A stretch of DNA of 7,130 bases from Cyanobacteria bacterium RUI128 (GCA_024695725.1 JAILHQ010000109.1:1-7130); one strand, 5' to 3'. Numbered from the stretch's first letter, positions 1 to 6,265 are shown. Notes: generated by a model not told the origin, from the sequence alone. Program-made: numbers and translations.

Positions 1-1
1 C

Positions 2-1474
2 AAACTTGAAGCACAGAAACTTCAGATGGCTAACGAATCCCGCCGTGTTTATGAGACTTATCTGAATGCACTTGAAACAACAACAATAGAAAAATCAATG
101 TTAAATCCTGATGCATCAGTTGGTTATAAACCGCTTACCGCACTTGATTTGTACACATATAGCCCGTCCGGTAAACAGTATACACTTAAGACCATGGACG
201 GAAGAATATTTATACCGCAGAGCTTACACGATGCATTTCAGGACACAGATTCACTGGCAGGATTTTTGGGCGGATACGAATTAGGACCTGAAGGAACAAC
301 GACAATTCACCACGATGAAGTTTTACCTGAAGGATATGAACACAGCCTTTCAAAGGCTTTCGAAGATGCAGGTTCAAGCTGCTATAAGTCAGCAGTGAAC
401 AGCAACAGTGTAGGGTGTTACGCACACGTACTTGCACACATTATTGATTACACACCGGAAACAGGCTTCGGTACTGACGGTTGTAACGAAGATTTTTACA
501 GTTCTTCCGCAAACAGTTATACCACAACAACAGGCGCATCCTTCTCTATCGCCGCAAACGATATCACCGGCGCAGGTATGGATGATCACGGTGGAGCTCA
601 CGACCAGACAATGACAGAAGTTTCTGCCTTCCTGAACCAGAATGAAACAACAACTGTTCTGAGATATGACAAGACCTACGAAGAAACTGATTTCTCAACA
701 GATGCCAAAAAGCTTGCAACTATGTATGTCGAAGGTGGCAATGGCGCAACCAAAACCCTTAAACAGTGGGCACAAGATTTATACTATTTATGCAAAAACT
801 ACTCTTCGTTAGGCGCAACCGCAGCTGAAGTAGCACCAACGATAAAAGAATTTCAAAAACACTTATCGGCAGATTTAGATGCAGATTATGTTCCGCCATA
901 TGATGAAACCGTTGATACAATTATTGCAAACGACCCAAATAAGGCACAATGGTATTCAAATATATGGAATTCAATGAACAATACCGATACATCAAATGTA
1001 AGCAGAAATCCTGATGCATACACAACTAAAACAGGAGAAATTGAAGTAGGTTATCAGGTTATATCAAAACCTAAAAACGAGATGACCTATTCAACAAACG
1101 CAACATTTAATACTATTCAAAGCGAAAACTATATTGTAATACCTGATGATATGCTGAACAGCCCTGAATGGCTGACAAACATTGTCAACTCAGGATATGC
1201 AATTTTACAGTCTTACGACAGAAAAGAAGAAATCTTAGCAGATACTTCCGTTTCGGTTGATCCTGATTTAAGAGAAGTTCCTGATGAAAAAGCGCTCAGA
1301 AAAGCAGAGGCCCAATACGAAGCTGATATGCGCAAAATTGATGCAAAAGACAGAAAATATGACGTTGAATTAGCAGCAATAGAAACAGAACGCAACGCTA
1401 TCAAGAACGAAATGGAAACACTGAAGACAGTAGCTAAAGATAACGTCGAAAGAACCTTCAAGTTATTCGGTTAG
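2..1474 (+). CDS. Coiled-coil protein of unknown function (5' partial)
   Basis: The reading frame is open to the left edge: eight sense codons (KLEAQKLQ) precede the first ATG at 26 and no ribosome binding site lies before that ATG. The true start is therefore outside the window, and 490 residues are visible. The first ~35 visible residues are helical and charged, like the end of a coiled coil. The middle (~40-400) is a polar, Thr/Asn/Asp-rich region with a His-rich patch (DDHGGAHD, about residues 194-201) and a 'PEWLTNIVNSGYAIL' segment near 388. The last ~65 residues form a clear coiled coil rich in A, K and E, ending NVERTFKLFG. No signal peptide or membrane span is seen in the visible part. 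From memory, this coil-core-coil layout and tail match a large paralogous family of hypothetical proteins in Gastranaerophilales. Function is unknown, and a structural or secreted role would be a guess. No convincing terminator follows. Confidence 0.85.
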   Translation, partial: KLEAQKLQMANESRRVYETYLNALETTTIEKSMLNPDASVGYKPLTALDLYTYSPSGKQYTLKTMDGRIFIPQSLHDAFQDTDSLAGFLGGYELGPEGTTTIHHDEVLPEGYEHSLSKAFEDAGSSCYKSAVNSNSVGCYAHVLAHIIDYTPETGFGTDGCNEDFYSSSANSYTTTTGASFSIAANDITGAGMDDHGGAHDQTMTEVSAFLNQNETTTVLRYDKTYEETDFSTDAKKLATMYVEGGNGATKTLKQWAQDLYYLCKNYSSLGATAAEVAPTIKEFQKHLSADLDADYVPPYDETVDTIIANDPNKAQWYSNIWNSMNNTDTSNVSRNPDAYTTKTGEIEVGYQVISKPKNEMTYSTNATFNTIQSENYIVIPDDMLNSPEWLTNIVNSGYAILQSYDRKEEILADTSVSVDPDLREVPDEKALRKAEAQYEADMRKIDAKDRKYDVELAAIETERNAIKNEMETLKTVAKDNVERTFKLFG

Positions 1475-1568
1475 TGGGGTAAATTAAAATTTAATTGAAA
1501 ATTTCCTATTTAAGGACAACGAAGTTATTCGCTAAACTTTTATTTTCTCCACCATTTTATATTTATTG

Positions 1569-1574
1569 TATAAT
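1569..1574 (+). promoter_or_regulatory. Putative -10 box of the pfp promoter
   Basis: A perfect TATAAT lies 34 nt before the pfp start codon. No good -35 hexamer sits at 16-18 nt upstream (the best is a weak TCTCCA at 1546-1551). A start near 1581 would give a leader of about 28 nt containing the pfp Shine-Dalgarno site. This supports separate transcription of pfp, although read-through from the upstream gene is possible because no terminator separates them. Confidence 0.5.
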
Positions 1575-1608
1575 ATGCTTGTTGGTACTATTAAAGAGGG
1601 AAAATAAA

Positions 1609-3270
1609 ATGAAAAATTTATCACCATTACAGGTTGAAAGACTAAAATATCAACCGAAGTTACCTTCATCATTAGCAGAAGGCATAAACAGACTTACATG
1701 TGTTGAAGGTGCTGCAACAGAATCAGTTGCAAACCAGGCAGAAATAAGCGAATTATTCAAAAACACTTACGGCAAACCGACTGTAACCTTCAATTCATCA
1801 AACGACACTCAGTCATTTAATCAAAAGAATGTTGGTGTTATTTTATCAGGCGGTCAGGCTCCTGGCGGACACAACGTTATTGCAGGTTTATATGATGCTT
1901 TGAAACAAGCAAACCCATCTAACAAATTGTACGGGTTCTTAGGCGGACCTTCTGGTATCATTGAGGGTAAATATATTGAATTCACCGATGAATTCATGAA
2001 TGAATACAGAAACACAGGTGGTTTCGATATCATCGGTTCAGGCAGAACAAAATTAGAAACTGAAGAACAATTCAAATCTTCTTTAGAAGTTTGTAAAAAA
2101 TTAAATATCTCTGCTGTTGTAATTATTGGTGGTGACGATTCAAACACCAACGCAGCACTTTTAGCTGAATGGTTTGTAGCAAATAATGCAGGCATTCAGG
2201 TTATTGGCTGTCCTAAGACTATTGACGGCGACCTTAAGAACGAACAAATCGAAATTTCCTTCGGTTTTGATACAGCAACAAAAACTTACTGTGAATTAAT
2301 CGGTAACATCCAGAGAGATGCTAATTCTGCAAAGAAATACTGGCACTTTGTTAAGATTATGGGCAGAAGTGCTTCTCACGTTGCGCTTGAAGCAGCTCTT
2401 CAGACTCAGCCGAATATCACTTTGATTTCTGAAGAAGTCGAAGCTAAGAAAATGTCATTGTCATCAATCATTGATTATATGACCGATATTATCACAAGAC
2501 GTTCTCAGAACGGCAAGAACTTCGGTGTTGCAATCATCCCTGAAGGTTTAATCGAATTTATTCCTGAAATGGGTGCTATGATTGCTAACCTAAACGACAT
2601 CATGTCAACACTTGAAAAGGACAGCAGCTATACAAACGCGGAACAGACAGAAAAATTCTCAATAATTGAAAACACTTTATCAAGCGATAATGCTAAAGTC
2701 TTCTCATCATTACCGACTTTGATTAAGGCACAGTTATTGATGGACAGAGATCCTCACGGTAACGTTCAGGTATCTAAAATTGAAACAGAAAAACTGTTAA
2801 TTTCAATGATCGAATCAAGATTGAAGGGCACGGGCGTTAAGTTCTCAGCACAATCACACTTCTTCGGTTACGAAGGCAGATGTGCATTCCCTTCAAACTT
2901 TGATGCTGACTACTGCTATTCATTAGGTTACAATGCATTTGCATTAATCAGCTTTGGTTTAACAGGTTACTTATCATCAGTAAGAAACCTTACTGCACCT
3001 GCAACAAACTGGATTGCAGGCGGTGTTCCTCTTACAATGATGATGAATATGGAAAGACGTCACGGCGAAATGAAGCCTGTTATAAAGAAGGCTTTGGTTG
3101 AACTCGACGGCCCTGTATTTAAACAGTTAGCAGATAACAGAGAAGACTGGGCAATGAACGACAGATACTTGTTCCCTGGTGCTATTCAATATTTCGGACC
3201 AAGTTCTGTTTGCGATATTACAACAAGAACTCTTGTTTTGGAACAATCTTCTAAATTGTTAAATGTATAG
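1609..3270 (+). CDS. pfp: Diphosphate--fructose-6-phosphate 1-phosphotransferase (long-type PPi-PFK)
   Basis: This cytosolic enzyme reversibly phosphorylates fructose 6-phosphate to fructose 1,6-bisphosphate using pyrophosphate in place of ATP, in glycolysis and gluconeogenesis. The N-terminus ([15 protein letters not shown]) is typical of the long PFP clade of plants, spirochaetes and related bacteria, and 553 residues fits that clade. Motifs in order: GGQAPGGHN at 81-89; GFLGGPSG at 109-116; GSGRTKLET at 143-151; GGDDSNT at 174-180, where the second Asp marks PPi rather than ATP use; PKTIDGD at 202-208, carrying the catalytic Asp; MGRSASH at 251-257; PEGLIEF at 311-317; and [13 protein letters not shown] at 420-432. 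ATG 1609 is chosen because AAAGAGGG (1593-1600) lies 8 nt upstream and the family homology begins there. The frame is open further up to a TTG at 1495, but that extension looks non-coding. The gene ends just before a strong terminator. Confidence 0.96.
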   Translation: MKNLSPLQVERLKYQPKLPSSLAEGINRLTCVEGAATESVANQAEISELFKNTYGKPTVTFNSSNDTQSFNQKNVGVILSGGQAPGGHNVIAGLYDALKQANPSNKLYGFLGGPSGIIEGKYIEFTDEFMNEYRNTGGFDIIGSGRTKLETEEQFKSSLEVCKKLNISAVVIIGGDDSNTNAALLAEWFVANNAGIQVIGCPKTIDGDLKNEQIEISFGFDTATKTYCELIGNIQRDANSAKKYWHFVKIMGRSASHVALEAALQTQPNITLISEEVEAKKMSLSSIIDYMTDIITRRSQNGKNFGVAIIPEGLIEFIPEMGAMIANLNDIMSTLEKDSSYTNAEQTEKFSIIENTLSSDNAKVFSSLPTLIKAQLLMDRDPHGNVQVSKIETEKLLISMIESRLKGTGVKFSAQSHFFGYEGRCAFPSNFDADYCYSLGYNAFALISFGLTGYLSSVRNLTAPATNWIAGGVPLTMMMNMERRHGEMKPVIKKALVELDGPVFKQLADNREDWAMNDRYLFPGAIQYFGPSSVCDITTRTLVLEQSSKLLNV

Positions 3271-3286
3271 ATTATAACAAAATAAG

Positions 3287-3322
3287 AAAAAGACCTTAGA
3301 AATTATCTAAGGTCTTTTTTTT
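3287..3322. terminator. Bidirectional intrinsic terminator between pfp and the 235-aa gene
   Basis: A perfect 10-bp stem (AGACCTTAGA at 3291-3300, TCTAAGGTCT at 3306-3315) with a 5-nt AATTA loop is followed by a run of T to 3322. An A run at 3287-3290 gives a short U tract in the other direction. It lies 17 nt past the pfp stop and just beyond the stop of the converging minus-strand gene, so it probably serves both. Confidence 0.93.
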
Positions 3323-3332
3323 ATAAAGTTAA

Positions 3333-4040
3333 TTAGTTTTGAGTATAGAAAATACTTGTTATTCTTTCCCAGAAGGATAAGTTCTTATTTTTACCGGCAT
3401 CCGGGTTCAGTTGCGCTCTTACATCTTTTATATGTTCTCTGAAAGAATCTATAAAAGTAGTCTGATATCCTATCTCATTGGCCATTTTCTGGGTAGCCTC
3501 TGCCCGTTTCATTGCATAATTTCCTTTTGTTATTTTAGGACGGCTGAGATTCCAGAGGTTTGCTATTGATATCCTTACCATACTGTGATCTAATTTATCG
3601 GGTTTAATGTGATTTACATAATCTTCAAAGCATGCGATATAACCGTCATAGTTTGATATCCCGTTAATCTTGCGTAAATTATTATTGTAGACGGAAATCC
3701 TGTTTACAGCACCTTTTTGTTCCCATTCCTGAGTTAAATTCTTATTCACTGCACATAAATACATCCCCGGCTCTTGTTTGTACGGGTTTTTCTCAACTTT
3801 TATAACTGTATCTTTATGCATCAATTCTGCTTTTTGTTCTAAAAGTTTAAGAGCGCTGTCACATCTTTTATCAACAATTTCGGCAGCTTGCGGATTCATT
3901 CGCATACCAGGCCGGCTATAATACTCAACATACATTTTTTTAGCCTCTGCCCTCATATTTTTTACGTATCTGTAAACAGAAGAGTCCACCCTTCCGAGGA
4001 ATTGAGGTGAATTAGTTTTGTAAGAACAAATATTATCCAT
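3333..4040 (-). CDS. Hypothetical protein, 235 aa, unknown function
   Basis: I do not recognise this protein. It is basic and apparently soluble, with no signal peptide or membrane segment. The first third (about 17-75) is mostly helical and charged (VDSSVYRYVKNMRAEAKKMYVE...), with a Pro/Met-rich turn near 44-50. The centre (about 78-165) mixes strand-like and helical stretches. A basic helical part (170-210) leads to a short tail with the aromatic motif LSFWERI at 221-227. The ATG at 4040 is well supported by AAGGGG (4047-4052) with 6-nt spacing. It lies 135 bp downstream of anmK on the same strand with no clear terminator between them, so co-transcription is possible. The GRVDSSVYRYVKN opening loosely resembles other lineage-specific hypotheticals of gut melainabacteria from memory, but this does not give a function. 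Confidence 0.85.
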   Translation of the reverse strand: MDNICSYKTNSPQFLGRVDSSVYRYVKNMRAEAKKMYVEYYSRPGMRMNPQAAEIVDKRCDSALKLLEQKAELMHKDTVIKVEKNPYKQEPGMYLCAVNKNLTQEWEQKGAVNRISVYNNNLRKINGISNYDGYIACFEDYVNHIKPDKLDHSMVRISIANLWNLSRPKITKGNYAMKRAEATQKMANEIGYQTTFIDSFREHIKDVRAQLNPDAGKNKNLSFWERITSIFYTQN

Positions 4041-4137
4041 TTTATACCCCTTGAAGAATATCTTATGTTTATATAAATACCGAAAAAATAAATTTTGCTA
4101 GTTTAACTACAAAAAATCATATAAAGCTAACCTTCGC

Positions 4138-4176
4138 ATTTACCCCCGGAATTTACCCCCATATTTTCCCCCACCC
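4138..4176 (-). repeat. Tandem G-run repeat just after the anmK stop; possible G-quadruplex
   Basis: On the plus strand, ATTTACCCCC occurs twice exactly (4138-4147 and 4151-4160), followed by the near copy ATTTTCCCCC (4163-4172) and CCC at 4174-4176. Read on the minus (anmK mRNA) strand, this gives GGG, GGGGG, GGGGG and GGGGG separated by loops of 1, 7 and 8 nt. That meets, or nearly meets, the usual G-quadruplex pattern. The first G of the series is the last base of the anmK stop codon. Such G runs stand out in this AT-rich window. A role in mRNA 3'-end stability, termination or downstream translation is speculation. Confidence 0.6.
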
Positions 4177-5294
4177 TATGGGTAGGAAATTTTTCCGAGA
4201 ACAACAGATTTTTCCGCCCCTGTGCAGGAAGGGACATTATTAGGTATTTTGTAGTATGTGCAGTAACCTAAAAGCGCAAAAGCCATTGCCTCTTTGTAGT
4301 TGTTGGATATACCGAAATCTTCATGGGTTTTCAGTTCTAAATGCTTTGGAAGATACTTTCTGAGTAATTTCATCATAAACTTGTTATACGCACCACCGCC
4401 GCCTACAATAACCTGTTCTATGTGCGCACAAGGGTAAATAAATCTTTCGTAGGATTGAGCGATTGTTTTGGCAGTCAGCGCCGTCAGGGTAGCTATAATA
4501 TCTTCTTTGGCAGGAGGTGCAATTTTTAAGATATTTTCTACATATTTTTCTGAAAAATATTCCCGTCCCGTTGTTTTAGGTGGAGGGTTGAAATAGTATT
4601 CATCCTCGAGAAGGCAATTCAGCCAATATTCCGATATATTACCTGACTGAGCGATTTCGCCGTCTATATCATATTTCTTGCCGAAAAATTTTCTCATACA
4701 ATAGTCAATCATAAGATTTCCACAGCCGTTATCAAACCCGAACGGAAGACATTCATCCGACACTACCGTTACGTTTGAGATACCGCCGATATTTTGGACT
4801 GCCGAATTTTTGAACCACTGCTTATCCGCAAAACAAACAAGCGGAGCACCCTGACCACCGTGCGCTATATCAGATTCCCTGAAATTAGAAACCGTAACAC
4901 AGCCTGTTATAGATGCTATCACAGCGCTTTCCCCAATTTGGAACGTACTTTTCAGTGATAAATTATCCTCTGATTTTTCGTGAGGGTAATGATAGATTGT
5001 CTGACCATGACTTGCTATCAGATCCGGCTTTCCAAACTCATCTATCAAAATATTTGATGCCAGAGCGAAACATTCACCGATTTCAAAATTCAGCTGGCAT
5101 AACTCTTCAACCGATATGTTTCCAGAGAAGGCCCTGAAAATTTTATCCCTTACACTTTCGGGGTAAGGGTAATTTATTCCTTTTATGAGTTCACAGCTCA
5201 AATCAGGGCGAACAATACAAAGACCTGCATCTATCGAGTCGCATGAGGTCCCTGACATTAGACCTATTATTCGTTTTGGCTCTAATTCTTCCAT
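4176..5294 (-). CDS. anmK: Anhydro-N-acetylmuramic acid kinase
   Basis: AnmK cleaves the anhydro ring of 1,6-anhydro-MurNAc and phosphorylates it with ATP to give MurNAc 6-phosphate, in cytoplasmic peptidoglycan recycling. The protein has 372 residues, close to the usual ~370. Motifs: GLMSGTSCDSID at 11-22 (nucleotide-binding loop); SHGQTIYH at 95-102; GGQGAPL at 146-152; QNIGGISN at 167-174; GFDNGCGN at 186-193, containing the expected catalytic Asp188; PPPKTTGREYF at 237-247; VGGGGAYN at 297-304; KEAMAFALLGY at 334-344; TGAEKSVVLG at 358-367. Two usually conserved sites differ: family DTGPG reads DNGCG, and DG(I/V)D reads DSID. ATG 5294 is chosen because homology starts a few codons later. 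The frame can be extended to a TTG at 5330, but those codons lie in a terminator hairpin. There is no Shine-Dalgarno site, unlike the neighbouring genes, which may mean leaderless translation. Confidence 0.94.
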   Translation of the reverse strand: MEELEPKRIIGLMSGTSCDSIDAGLCIVRPDLSCELIKGINYPYPESVRDKIFRAFSGNISVEELCQLNFEIGECFALASNILIDEFGKPDLIASHGQTIYHYPHEKSEDNLSLKSTFQIGESAVIASITGCVTVSNFRESDIAHGGQGAPLVCFADKQWFKNSAVQNIGGISNVTVVSDECLPFGFDNGCGNLMIDYCMRKFFGKKYDIDGEIAQSGNISEYWLNCLLEDEYYFNPPPKTTGREYFSEKYVENILKIAPPAKEDIIATLTALTAKTIAQSYERFIYPCAHIEQVIVGGGGAYNKFMMKLLRKYLPKHLELKTHEDFGISNNYKEAMAFALLGYCTYYKIPNNVPSCTGAEKSVVLGKISYP

Positions 5295-5301
5295 AGTTAT
5301 T

Positions 5302-5330
5302 ATGATAAAAAAAAACTTGTCAAATGACAA
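5302..5330 (-). promoter_or_regulatory. Possible anmK promoter embedded in a terminator
   Basis: On the minus strand, TTGTCA (5330-5325, 5 of 6 to consensus) is followed after exactly 17 nt by TATCAT (5307-5302, 5 of 6). A start about 7 nt downstream falls at about 5295, one base before the anmK ATG, so the mRNA would be leaderless or nearly so. The -35 lies in the terminator hairpin, and the spacer covers its second arm and the T tract. Partial promoter matches are common in AT-rich DNA, so this is tentative. Confidence 0.4.
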
Positions 5331-5333
5331 GTT
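5307..5333 (-). terminator. Intrinsic terminator upstream of anmK, ending the candidate ncRNA
   Basis: On the minus strand, AACTTGTCA (5333-5325) and TGACAAGTT (5322-5314) form a perfect inverted repeat with 2 central bases. In RNA this would fold as an 8-bp stem with an AUUU loop. Seven further Ts follow (5313-5307). The hairpin ends only 12 nt before the anmK ATG, so it cannot be the terminator of anmK itself. It must end, or attenuate, a transcript that starts upstream on the same strand. Confidence 0.85.
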
Positions 5334-5450
5334 ATAAGTACTACTATTTAATTTATGTTATGTTTATTTGATCTACTTTAGTTGTAATCTTTTGAATTCC
5401 CAAATCTCTTCTAAAAAACTATCCTCTATCTCCTCAGATTATTTTACTAA

Positions 5451-5501
5451 CTATAAACTGATTTGTAATAATTGTGACCTCTCCCCCGGTCTAATAGCCA
5501 T
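5451..5501 (-). CDS. Possible 16-aa leader peptide or sORF in the candidate RNA
   Basis: ATG at 5501 opens a 16-codon frame (MAIRPGERSQLLQISL) ending in TAG. AAGGGAG (5510-5504) precedes it, but only 2 nt separate the purine run from ATG, which is closer than usual. It begins about 17 nt from the predicted transcript start, where a leader peptide would lie. There is no run of a single amino acid that would suggest classic attenuation. A frame this short can easily occur by chance. Confidence 0.2.
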   Translation of the reverse strand: MAIRPGERSQLLQISL

Positions 5502-5523
5502 CACTCCCTTCGAATGTAAGTAT

Positions 5524-5552
5524 ATAATATGACTTAAAAAACATGTTTTCAA
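5524..5552 (-). promoter_or_regulatory. Sigma70-type promoter for the candidate ncRNA
   Basis: TTGAAA (5552-5547) is followed after exactly 17 nt by TATTAT (5529-5524), each 5 of 6 to consensus. The predicted start is A5517. The spacer and -35 overlap a perfect 12-bp palindrome, AAAACATGTTTT (5538-5549), which could be an operator or just AT-rich chance. No other gene on this strand begins nearby except anmK, 223 nt downstream. Confidence 0.55.
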
Positions 5553-5677
5553 GTAAAGAAAACGCGCAAAAATTTTACATTCTAGCATGCCCCTTAGATT
5601 TATTGAAACATGTCTATGTTTACAAACTTAATGAAGTATTTTTAATGAAATTAAGTAAAATTTTCACTATTTTTTTG
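5553..5677. other. AT-rich intergenic stretch without an identified gene
   Basis: Nothing firm is seen here. Minor structures are AAACAT/ATGTTT flanking GTCT (5606-5621), two copies of TTAATGAA 14 bp apart (5628-5635 and 5642-5649), and an ACTTAAT/ATTAAGT pair (5626-5632 and 5650-5656). The plus-strand ATG frame through this region lacks a ribosome binding site. Together with the adjoining elements this is the non-coding gap between the anmK side and the gene at 5812. Confidence 0.6.
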
Positions 5678-5699
5678 TTGACAAATGATTTTTATCATT
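5678..5699 (+). promoter_or_regulatory. Consensus -35 hexamer overlapping an operator-like inverted repeat
   Basis: A perfect TTGACA (5678-5683) is followed immediately by AATGAT-TTTT-ATCATT (5684-5699), a perfect 6-bp-arm inverted repeat. The half-sites resemble those in Fur-family boxes, but the 4-bp centre is wider than the 1-bp centre of a standard Fur box. No good -10 lies 16-18 nt downstream of TTGACA (5701-5706 reads ATGGCA), so promoter activity is doubtful. It lies about 110 bp before the gene at 5812. Confidence 0.3.
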
Positions 5700-5775
5700 C
5701 ATGGCAGGTAGAATACATCCAACTGATAATGTAACAAATCTTGAACAAATAGCAATTTTCCCTAAGTAAATACTT

Positions 5776-5781
5776 TATATA
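5776..5781 (+). promoter_or_regulatory. Possible -10 box for the 149-aa gene
   Basis: TATATA lies 36 nt before the ATG at 5812 and would start transcription near 5788, giving a leader of about 24 nt that includes the strong GGAGG site. No convincing -35 is seen at 16-18 nt upstream. Chance occurrence is quite possible in such AT-rich sequence. Confidence 0.3.
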
Positions 5782-5811
5782 AAACAAGTGTATGAAATGT
5801 GGAGGTCAAAT

Positions 5812-6261
5812 ATGGTAGTAGGAATATACAGAACCGCAAACGAAACAGTTACGAGAAATCCCAGAACGGTAGAAGAATTTGAAGAAATGATGAAAGAATC
5901 CGTAAGAATAGGAAAGACATACGTTAGTCCTTTCGTCAAAAAGAAACCGGTTGATAACAATATTGTAACCTATGACCCGAATTTAAGCCCATTTGCTCCT
6001 TTGTACAGACCGGGCAGAGAAGTGCTTATTTCAAAAGACAAACTTCATCCGCTTAACCCGCCAAGATATTTGGGCGAAAAAGAGCAGCCTAAACAATTAT
6101 TAGTTGCGGCAGGTGCAGGAGGGGTACCACCGGAAGGCGGCAGTGGAAATGATCCGTTCAAAAATGATATGTCAAAGTTAGCAAAATTTGCAGAAGCTAA
6201 AAAAGATCTGATTAACAATGCAAGCAAAGACCTGTATAGCAATAAAAATACAAAACTTTAA
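5812..6261 (+). CDS. Hypothetical protein, 149 aa, unknown function
   Basis: I do not recognise this protein. The start at 5812 is set by a strong GGAGG (5801-5805) with 6-nt spacing; an in-frame GTG at 5788 is possible, but the Shine-Dalgarno site would then lie inside the gene. Residues 18-35 are a charged helix (RTVEEFEEMMKESVRIGK). Residues 38-95 are Pro- and aromatic-rich and probably extended (YVSPF, YDPNLSPFAPLYRPG, LHPLNPPRYLG). Residues 99-113 form a Gly/Ala/Pro linker (AAGAGGVPPEGGSG), and the C-terminal 35 residues are a Lys/Asn-rich amphipathic helix. There is no signal peptide, transmembrane segment or Cys. The pattern suggests a largely disordered adaptor-like or chaperone-like small protein, but this is inference from composition only. 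It is monocistronic and converges on thrS across a shared terminator. Confidence 0.85.
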   Translation: MVVGIYRTANETVTRNPRTVEEFEEMMKESVRIGKTYVSPFVKKKPVDNNIVTYDPNLSPFAPLYRPGREVLISKDKLHPLNPPRYLGEKEQPKQLLVAAGAGGVPPEGGSGNDPFKNDMSKLAKFAEAKKDLINNASKDLYSNKNTKL

Positions 6262-6265
6262 AAAT

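Larger units (their letters stand above)
5307..5517 (-). ncRNA. Candidate ~210-nt small RNA or anmK leader, unknown class
   Basis: The unit is bounded by a good promoter (-35 at 5552-5547, -10 at 5529-5524, start near A5517) and an intrinsic terminator (5333-5307), with no credible long ORF between. Visible local structure: a GACC/GGTC hairpin with a GGGGGAGA loop (5491-5476) and a longer-range CAAATC (5465-5460) with GATTTG (5406-5401) pairing. A purine-rich stretch lies at about 5438-5405, and the last third is A/U-rich. The length fits 6S RNA, but I cannot find the long end-to-end closing stem of 6S, nor the signatures of tmRNA, SRP RNA, RNase P or riboswitches I know. Five GGA triplets are present, but that is only slightly more than chance. 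Alternatives are a transcription attenuator for anmK or a leader-peptide mRNA. Confidence 0.5.

Noticed and set aside
389..614. Antisense and alternate-frame ORFs inside the coiled-coil gene
   Set aside because: They have no ribosome binding sites, and Cys-rich or low-quality translations are typical of shadows of the real frame.
1480..1496. AT-only inverted repeat after gene 1 as a terminator
   Set aside because: The arms have a one-base centre, so little stable hairpin can form, and no T tract follows.
1495..1608. 38-codon N-terminal extension of pfp from a TTG, looking like a membrane segment
   Set aside because: It would contain the -10 box and the Shine-Dalgarno site of the ATG at 1609, and PFP is soluble with homology starting at that ATG.
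5295..5330. 12-codon N-terminal extension of anmK (Phe/Ile-rich) from a TTG
   Set aside because: The codons are the second arm, loop and T tract of an intrinsic terminator, and AnmK proteins normally begin just before the MSGTS motif.
5307..5517. 6S RNA or CsrB-like identity for the candidate RNA
   Set aside because: No long closing stem as in 6S is visible, and five GGA triplets are close to what chance would give, so neither class is claimed.
5543..5734. 63-codon plus-strand frame in the intergenic region
   Set aside because: It has no ribosome binding site, it overlaps the minus-strand promoter and the inverted repeat at 5684-5699, and the residue content follows AT richness.
5701..5769. 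22-codon plus-strand frame starting MAGRIHPTDNV
   Set aside because: It looks protein-like, but there is no Shine-Dalgarno site and its length is within chance expectation.
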